From: CAVQGZ01 sp963714455
Lineage (GTDB): Bacteria; Actinomycetota; Actinomycetes; Jiangellales; Jiangellaceae
Direction: 5' to 3'
NCBI GenBank assembly: GCA_963714455.1
Contig: CAVQON010000015.1
Location: forward strand, 496,001-560,000
DNA: 64,000 nucleotides
The notes under the pieces were generated by a model. The model searched no databases. It was not told the origin of the DNA and was given only the letters and a program-made list of their open reading frames with translations. Positions 59,309-64,000 of this stretch are shown piece after piece (position 1 is the first letter of the stretch; each line of letters starts with the position of its first letter). Position numbers and translations under genes: made by a program.

Positions 59309-62116
59309 ATGACGGGCATCGCACCGTCCCCCTTCGTCGGTCGCGACGAGGCGTACGGCGTGCTGCGCAGTCGCTACGCGTTGGCTGAGTCCGGCGCGCC
59401 GCAGGTCGTTCTCGTCACGGGGGAAGCCGGGATCGGCAAGACGAGGCTCGTGACGGAGTTCGCGGCCGGCGTCGACGAGGCCTCGCTCGTCCTGGCCACG
59501 CACTGCCTGGAGCTGGCCAGCGCCGAGATGCCCCTCGCCCCGGTCCAGGGCCTGATCCACCGGTCCTACCGACGGCTGGGCGATGACGCCCTGCGCGAGG
59601 CGGCCGGCCCCTACCTGCCCGAGATCGCCGCACTCGAACCGGCCCTCGGCACTGCCGACGCCGCGGTCGACCAGCTACGGGTCTTCGCCGCCGTCCGACA
59701 CGTGCTCGAGTCATTGGGCACGAACTCGCCGGTAGTCGTGGTGGTCGAAGACCTGCAGTGGGCAGATCAGCCGACGCTGAGCCTGCTGCGCTTTCTGGCG
59801 GCGACGATGGACGAGTCACCCGTGCTGATCCTCGGCACCGAGCGCGCCGGCGGCCAACGGAGCCCTGAGGTCACCGAGATCCAGCGGTTGCCACGGGCGT
59901 CGACCCTCGCGCTCGCCCCCCTCTCGACAACCGATGCGCAGAGCCTCGCCTCCGCGCTCGCGCAGGAACGACCAGGACGCACAGTCGATGCGGCCTCGAT
60001 CGCCGAGCGCAGCGGCGGCAACCCGCTGTACGTCGAGGAGCTCGTGGAAGCAGGCTCGGAGCTTCCCTCGTCCCTGCGGGAGCTGTTGCACGCCCACCTC
60101 GACGGACTGTCCCCGCCGGCGCGCGACCTGGTGGAGCTGGTCGCGGTGGGCGACCAGCCCGTCCGCTACGACGACCTGGTGTCCGCGAGTGGGCGATCAG
60201 CCCACGAGGTCGACCACGCGATGGCCGAAGCACATCAGCGCCACCTGCTCACGACGTCCGGCACTGACCGGCTCCGGCTGAGGCACGCCCTCCTCGGAGA
60301 GGCGGCTCGGGTCGACCTGGACCCCGGCCGCCGGCGATCGTTGCACCGGGCCTGGGCTGACAGCATCGCGCGGACGACGACGCCGTTGAACCCCCACGCG
60401 GCGTTGGCGTTGGCACGCCACCGCGCAGAGGCCGGCGACCCCGCCGCAGCGCTCCAGGCAGCACTCGACGGAGCGAAGGCGGCTGAGGCCCTCGACCTGC
60501 ACGACGTCCGCGCCACTCTGCTCACGCGGGTGCTCGATCTGAGCGCCACGGGTCAGGTCGATACTCCCGCCATCAATGAGGCAGAGATCCTGCGGCAGGC
60601 CGCTACGTCGTCCGACCTGGCCGGGCTCCCCGGGGCAGTGGATCTGCTGGACGAGGCCATCAGCCGTGTCGACCCGGGCAACGTCGATCTGCTGGTCGAG
60701 CTGCTCGTCGTTCGCGCCGCGGCGGAGGGTCGACGCGGCAATCCCGAGATGCCCGCGCTGGAGCGAGCACTGCACGCGCTGCCCGCAGAAGGCCACGACC
60801 GGGCTCGGGGACGGGTGCTGGCCGAGTGGGCGGACTACGCGGTCACCGACTTCCGCGCCGACGAGGCGCGGCCCAAGGCAGCGGAGGCCATGCGGCTTGC
60901 TCGCGCTTCCGGCGACCTGGCGACCGAGGCCTTGGCCATGAAGTGCCTGGCGGGTGCGGTGGAGATCGACCACCCGGAGCGGTCCCTGGAGCTGTCCGAA
61001 CAAGCGATCGAGCTGGCTGACCGCGCAAACGCCTACGACGTGATGGTCCCGGCCATGACGAACTCCGACAACGTACGGGCGGCAATCCTCGGCCGGTACG
61101 AGGAGTCCCTGCGTGTCAACGCGGGCTTCATCCGCCTGGCACGCCAGCGTCATGTCGAGCACAGGGCCGCATGGCTGCACACCTGGTCGGCTGCCAGCGC
61201 CCTCGCTCTCGGTCGGCTGGACGAGATGGAAGACCACCTGCGCCGAGCCGAACGCTGGCAACCCGACGACGAGACGGACCTGTACGTCCCCTTTGTGCGG
61301 GCGATGCGGGACCTCGTCTGGGGCGACTCTGCACGGGGGCGTGCCTTCGTCGCCGATGCACCGGCCGCGTACCACTTCCAGTTCACCACTCCCATCACAT
61401 GGGTGCGGTCGTGGTTGGCCTGGCTCGACGACGGTCCGGACGAGGCCGCGGCCGTCCTGCTCCCCGACGTGCAGCGTCGCACGGAGCCAGGCAAAGAGCG
61501 CTACCTGGTCACTGAACCAGAGATCCTGCTCACGTTCGCCCGGTACGTCCGGCAGGCACGTGCGGCGCAGGACCCCTCCCATCCCGCGACCCGCGTGCTG
61601 GCGCGCGCGAGGGACACCGTCACTGGGAAGCTGCCGGACAGTCCGCTGGCGGCGGTGCTGGACGCCACGCTGGCCGAGCTCGACGGCGCGGACGCCACGC
61701 AGCGGTGGCGTGCGGCGGCCACGCGGTTCGCCGAGGCCGAGGGCCCGGTCTACTGGCGCGTCGACACCTTGATCCATCTGGCCGAGATCACCTCCGACCG
61801 GGGTGAGGCTCGAGATGCCTTGGACGCCGCCGAGCGCGATGCGCTGGCGATGAACGCGCAACCCCAGCTCGACTGGATCGCGGCTGCCAGGCGGCGGCTG
61901 TCGGACCGTCCCGCCCCGGCCGGCCTCACCAAGCGCGAGGTGGAGATCCTCACCCTCGTCGGGCACGGGCTGACCAACAGCCAGATCGGCGAACGCCTGT
62001 TCATCAGCTCCAAGACGGTGGGCGTTCACATCTCCAACATCCTGACCAAGACGGGAACGTCCGCTCGTGGCGAGGCGGCCGCGTGGGGACGCGACCACGA
62101 CCTGCTTCCCCCTTGA
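59309..62116 (+). CDS. Large ATP-binding LuxR-family regulator (LAL type)
   Basis: A 935-residue signal-transduction ATPase. The AAA/STAND N-terminus has FVGRDEAYGVLRSRY, Walker A VTGEAGIGKT (about residues 36-45), Walker B VVVVVEDLQWAD (about 142-153) and a GNPLYVEEL sensor motif (about 233-241). A long helical repeat region follows (about 340-860). It ends with a LuxR helix-turn-helix: LTKREVEILTLVGHGLTNSQIGERLFISSKTVGVHISNIL (about 872-911). Such regulators activate transcription on binding ATP and an inducer. The substrate-binding lipoprotein gene six bases upstream is the likely partner. Confidence 0.9.
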   Translation: MTGIAPSPFVGRDEAYGVLRSRYALAESGAPQVVLVTGEAGIGKTRLVTEFAAGVDEASLVLATHCLELASAEMPLAPVQGLIHRSYRRLGDDALREAAGPYLPEIAALEPALGTADAAVDQLRVFAAVRHVLESLGTNSPVVVVVEDLQWADQPTLSLLRFLAATMDESPVLILGTERAGGQRSPEVTEIQRLPRASTLALAPLSTTDAQSLASALAQERPGRTVDAASIAERSGGNPLYVEELVEAGSELPSSLRELLHAHLDGLSPPARDLVELVAVGDQPVRYDDLVSASGRSAHEVDHAMAEAHQRHLLTTSGTDRLRLRHALLGEAARVDLDPGRRRSLHRAWADSIARTTTPLNPHAALALARHRAEAGDPAAALQAALDGAKAAEALDLHDVRATLLTRVLDLSATGQVDTPAINEAEILRQAATSSDLAGLPGAVDLLDEAISRVDPGNVDLLVELLVVRAAAEGRRGNPEMPALERALHALPAEGHDRARGRVLAEWADYAVTDFRADEARPKAAEAMRLARASGDLATEALAMKCLAGAVEIDHPERSLELSEQAIELADRANAYDVMVPAMTNSDNVRAAILGRYEESLRVNAGFIRLARQRHVEHRAAWLHTWSAASALALGRLDEMEDHLRRAERWQPDDETDLYVPFVRAMRDLVWGDSARGRAFVADAPAAYHFQFTTPITWVRSWLAWLDDGPDEAAAVLLPDVQRRTEPGKERYLVTEPEILLTFARYVRQARAAQDPSHPATRVLARARDTVTGKLPDSPLAAVLDATLAELDGADATQRWRAAATRFAEAEGPVYWRVDTLIHLAEITSDRGEARDALDAAERDALAMNAQPQLDWIAAARRRLSDRPAPAGLTKREVEILTLVGHGLTNSQIGERLFISSKTVGVHISNILTKTGTSARGEAAAWGRDHDLLPP

Positions 62117-62119
62117 TGG

Positions 62120-62507
62120 CTACCCGCCGAAGCCGTCGCACTGACCCGACGCCGTGCCCTCGACTGTCACATCGGTCCCGATCGGTTCGGGAGAGTTGCC
62201 CTCGCACGACAAGTCGCCACCGATCGTGGTGCCGTCCAGCACCGCCGCTCACCGTGCTGCGAATGGCGCAGCCGGCGCCGGGGTCGACGACGAGGGTGTC
62301 GTCGACGGGTTGCTCGACGATGTAGATCGTGATGCCGTCGAAGCCCTCACTCTCTTCCGGCGGTGGGTCCTCGCTGGCGACTCCCACCTCAGAGCACAGC
62401 GTGCCCTCCGCGGCGTCCGTTGTGGCCTCGGCCGAGGTCTGCGCCAAGGTTTGATCCGCGGTTGAGTCGGCGGCTACGTCATCGTCGGTGGACGAGCCGC
62501 TCTTCAA
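62120..62507 (-). pseudogene. Broken small acidic protein gene, frameshifted and lacking its 5' end
   Basis: The frame from a TTG at 62507 reads LKSGSSTDDDVAAD onward as an acidic Ser/Thr/Glu-rich segment, then SEGFDGITIYIVEQPVDD and GAGCAIRSTVSG. After that one extra G shifts the frame. The other frame continues VLDGTTIGGDLSCEG to QCDGFGG and a stop at 62120-62122. Removing one base restores a single coherent reading with four cysteines. No signal peptide or proper start is present, because the neighbouring acetyltransferase ends at 62540. It looks like the remnant of a secreted or lipoprotein gene. Confidence 0.6.
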
Positions 62508-62539
62508 TCCGTCCGCCCGGGCTTCATGGGGATCGGATG

Positions 62540-63055
62540 TCAGAGCTCGATCCAGTACCGCTTCTTGGCGTCGATCACGTTCTCGAAGACCCCCCCTTGG
62601 CTCTCGATAGTGCGGGCTGAGCCGAGGTTGTCGTCGTCACACGTCAGCAGAACCTTGTCGAGCCCCAGCTCACGGGCCCGCGGCAGCGCGAGGCCCAGCG
62701 AGCGTGAGCCATGTCCCTGACGTCGGTACGCAGGCCGAATGCTGTAGCCGATGTGTCCGCCGCGCGTGCGCAAGAACTCGGTGTCGATCGAGTGACGCAG
62801 CGCGAGGAACCCGATCATCGTCGTGCCCTGCGTCACCCAGAAGTAGTCGCAGGCAACGAGACGGTCAGGCAGAAGCGTCGCTGGGTCGGACTGGATCCGG
62901 ATGAGCTCCAGCAGCGCGTCGAACGACCGACGGTTCGGCCCGAAACCAGCAACCATCGACTCCCCGGAGCCGTGGCGAAACTCCTCACCGAAGTCGCGAA
63001 CGCACTCCAGCCAGGTCTCGAACCAGTGGGGCCCGGGGACAACGAGGGCAGTCAC
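62540..63055 (-). CDS. GNAT-family N-acetyltransferase
   Basis: A 171-residue acetyltransferase. The GNAT core is visible as MIGFLALRHSID (about residues 79-90), GHIGYSIRPAYRRQGHGSRSLGLAL with the acetyl-CoA loop RRQGHG (about 100-124) and KVLLTCDDDNLGSARTIESQGG (about 134-155). The close of the chain, RYWIEL, is common in this subfamily of predicted acetyltransferases. Substrate unknown. GTG start at 63055. Confidence 0.85.
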   Translation of the reverse strand: MTALVVPGPHWFETWLECVRDFGEEFRHGSGESMVAGFGPNRRSFDALLELIRIQSDPATLLPDRLVACDYFWVTQGTTMIGFLALRHSIDTEFLRTRGGHIGYSIRPAYRRQGHGSRSLGLALPRARELGLDKVLLTCDDDNLGSARTIESQGGVFENVIDAKKRYWIEL

Positions 63056-63195
63056 ACACCCATCTGACCACGATCAGGGCGGCGCGGTCGTCGGTGCCGG
63101 TCTGCGGTGATGCCCGCGGCTGACGCGACCCGGACTGCTAATCTCCCGAACGCCCGATCAAGCCCAGGGCAGGGTCCACACGAGCAGGAGGCGCC

Positions 63196-63615
63196 ATGGC
63201 ACTGCGAGACGAGCTGAAGCGGATCGACCTGTTCGCAGCCCTTCCCGACTCCGCGCTGGACGACCTCATCCAGTCCGGCACACGCTTTCGACTCAGCCCC
63301 GGCAAGAGGATCGTGCAGCAGGGAGCCGCAGACGTCGGATTCCAGATCCTGCGTTCGGGGTCGGCCGCGGTGACGGTCAACGACGTTGATCGGGGAACCA
63401 TCGGGGCGGGCGACTTCTTCGGCGAGATCTCACTCTTCGACCCGGACGGGCGACGCTCGGCGACGATCATCGCCGGCCCGGACGGAGCCGAGACCTTCGC
63501 GATCTCAGCGCTGACGTTCTCCTCCATCATGGACAAGCACCCGCAGATCGCACGCGCGCTCCTGCCCGTGCTCGTGCGGCGCATCCACGCCGCCGAAGCC
63601 GCCCAGCAAGCCTGA
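63196..63615 (+). CDS. Cyclic nucleotide-binding domain protein
   Basis: A 139-residue single-domain protein with a cNMP-binding fold: LKRIDLFAALPDSALDDLIQSG (about 7-28), LSPGKRIVQQG, FQILRSGSAAV (about 49-59), the phosphate-binding cassette GDFFGEISLFDPDGRRSATIIA (about 72-93), then a C-terminal helix. The Arg in the cassette fits cAMP binding. No DNA-binding domain follows. The adenylate cyclase gene begins 17 bases later, so this may be its feedback or output partner. AGGAGG precedes the ATG. Confidence 0.88.
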   Translation: MALRDELKRIDLFAALPDSALDDLIQSGTRFRLSPGKRIVQQGAADVGFQILRSGSAAVTVNDVDRGTIGAGDFFGEISLFDPDGRRSATIIAGPDGAETFAISALTFSSIMDKHPQIARALLPVLVRRIHAAEAAQQA

Positions 63616-63632
63616 GCGAGCCGCACCGGCAG

Positions 63633-64000
63633 ATGGGGTCGCTGATGGACTGCTCGGCCTGTGGGACGGGCAACGAAGCAGGCCGCAAGTTCTGTGGTGA
63701 GTGCGGCGCCCCGTTGACCGTGGCCTGCACGACCTGTGGGACCACGAACCCCCCACGCAGCAAGTTCTGCGGCGAGTGCGGCTCCTCCCTGTCGACGGCA
63801 ACGGCTGCGGCTCCCGCCGAGCCGTCGCCGGCGACGCCCGAGTCGGGGCCGGCGCGAGGGACGGAGCGCCGCCTCGTGTCGGTACTGTTTCTCGACCTGG
63901 TCTCGTTCACGACGCTGTCGGAGCGCCGCGACGCCGAGGACATGCGGGCGCTCATGGACCAGTACTTCCACACGGCGCGCACCGTCATCGACCGGCACGG
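63633..64000 (+). CDS. Class III adenylate cyclase with double zinc ribbon (cut by window end)
   Basis: The open frame runs from an ATG at 63633 (or 63645) to the window edge, about 122 residues. Two zinc ribbons (CSACGTGNEAGRKFCGECG and CTTCGTTNPPRSKFCGECG, about 7-54) are followed by an Ala/Pro linker. The start of a class III cyclase domain comes next: RRLVSVLFLDLVSFTTLSERRDAEDM (about 78-103), in which the Asp after FL is a metal ligand. Relatives of this build usually continue into an AAA-type ATPase and TPR region of about 1000 residues. It presumably makes the cyclic nucleotide sensed by the neighbouring binding protein. Confidence 0.85.
   Translation, partial: MGSLMDCSACGTGNEAGRKFCGECGAPLTVACTTCGTTNPPRSKFCGECGSSLSTATAAAPAEPSPATPESGPARGTERRLVSVLFLDLVSFTTLSERRDAEDMRALMDQYFHTARTVIDRH

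Overview
The window is GC-rich (roughly 70%), densely coded chromosomal DNA of an actinomycete. The evidence is the codon usage, the frequent GTG starts, the ATGA/GTGA stop-start overlaps, and gene families typical of that class: divergent LysG/LysE, a GTP-type PEP carboxykinase, a deazaflavin (F420)-type Ddn-family protein, MetP/MetS, crotonyl-CoA carboxylase/reductase and class III adenylate cyclase. The order within the class cannot be fixed from the sequence. No rRNA, tRNA, CRISPR array, insertion sequence, phage gene or replication origin was seen.

Layout. 0-3.4 kb: small accessory genes and a basic amino-acid exporter with its regulator. 3.7-8.8 kb: a leftward hexitol PTS operon (DeoR regulator, 1-phosphofructokinase, mannitol-type EIICB, EIIA, zinc dehydrogenase). 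The EIICB gene carries a one-base frameshift near its 5' end. 9-11.6 kb: VOC protein, AlkZ/YcaQ-like winged-helix protein and a PepSY-repeat lipoprotein. 11.9-19.7 kb: a two-gene leftward unit encoding a very large pyruvate:ferredoxin oxidoreductase (1664 residues, own C-terminal Fe-S domain) and a fused NfnAB-like flavoprotein. 19.9-30.7 kb: PEP carboxykinase, Ddn-like protein, lipase, class I aldolase, HNH lipoprotein, SWIM-SNF2 helicase and the MetPS transporter. 30.9-38.5 kb: a secreted 5'-nucleotidase, then a tight leftward operon of pyruvate phosphate dikinase, hotdog hydratase, CoA-ester lyase and class III CoA transferase. 38.7-42.5 kb: a two-component system divergent from an ABC exporter.

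42.9-49.9 kb is the most unusual part. It holds a matrixin metalloprotease with a possible cysteine switch, a TPR-CHAT caspase-like protease, a subtilisin-like protease, a sigma factor and two small proteins. None of the three proteases has a visible signal peptide. This reads as an intracellular protease-signalling locus, reminiscent of the TPR-CHAT/Csx30/sigma logic of type III-E CRISPR systems but without CRISPR. 50-51.8 kb: a methyltransferase-like protein and a nucleotidyltransferase/HTH toxin-antitoxin-like pair. 51.8-57.5 kb: crotonyl-CoA carboxylase/reductase, methyltransferase, acetyltransferase, ArsR-SRPBCC pair, and a hydrolase with a divergent HTH regulator. 57.6-64 kb: an orphan peptide-binding lipoprotein, a large LuxR-type ATPase regulator, a broken small gene, an acetyltransferase, and a cAMP-type pair (cyclic-nucleotide-binding protein plus zinc-ribbon adenylate cyclase cut by the window end).

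Metabolic theme: pyruvate:ferredoxin oxidoreductase, pyruvate phosphate dikinase, PEP carboxykinase, crotonyl-CoA carboxylase/reductase and a mesaconyl/citramalyl-type CoA module all sit around the acetyl-CoA/pyruvate/PEP/oxaloacetate node. This suggests assimilation of acetyl-CoA or C5 dicarboxylates. Ethylmalonyl-CoA mutase and methylsuccinyl-CoA dehydrogenase are not in the window.
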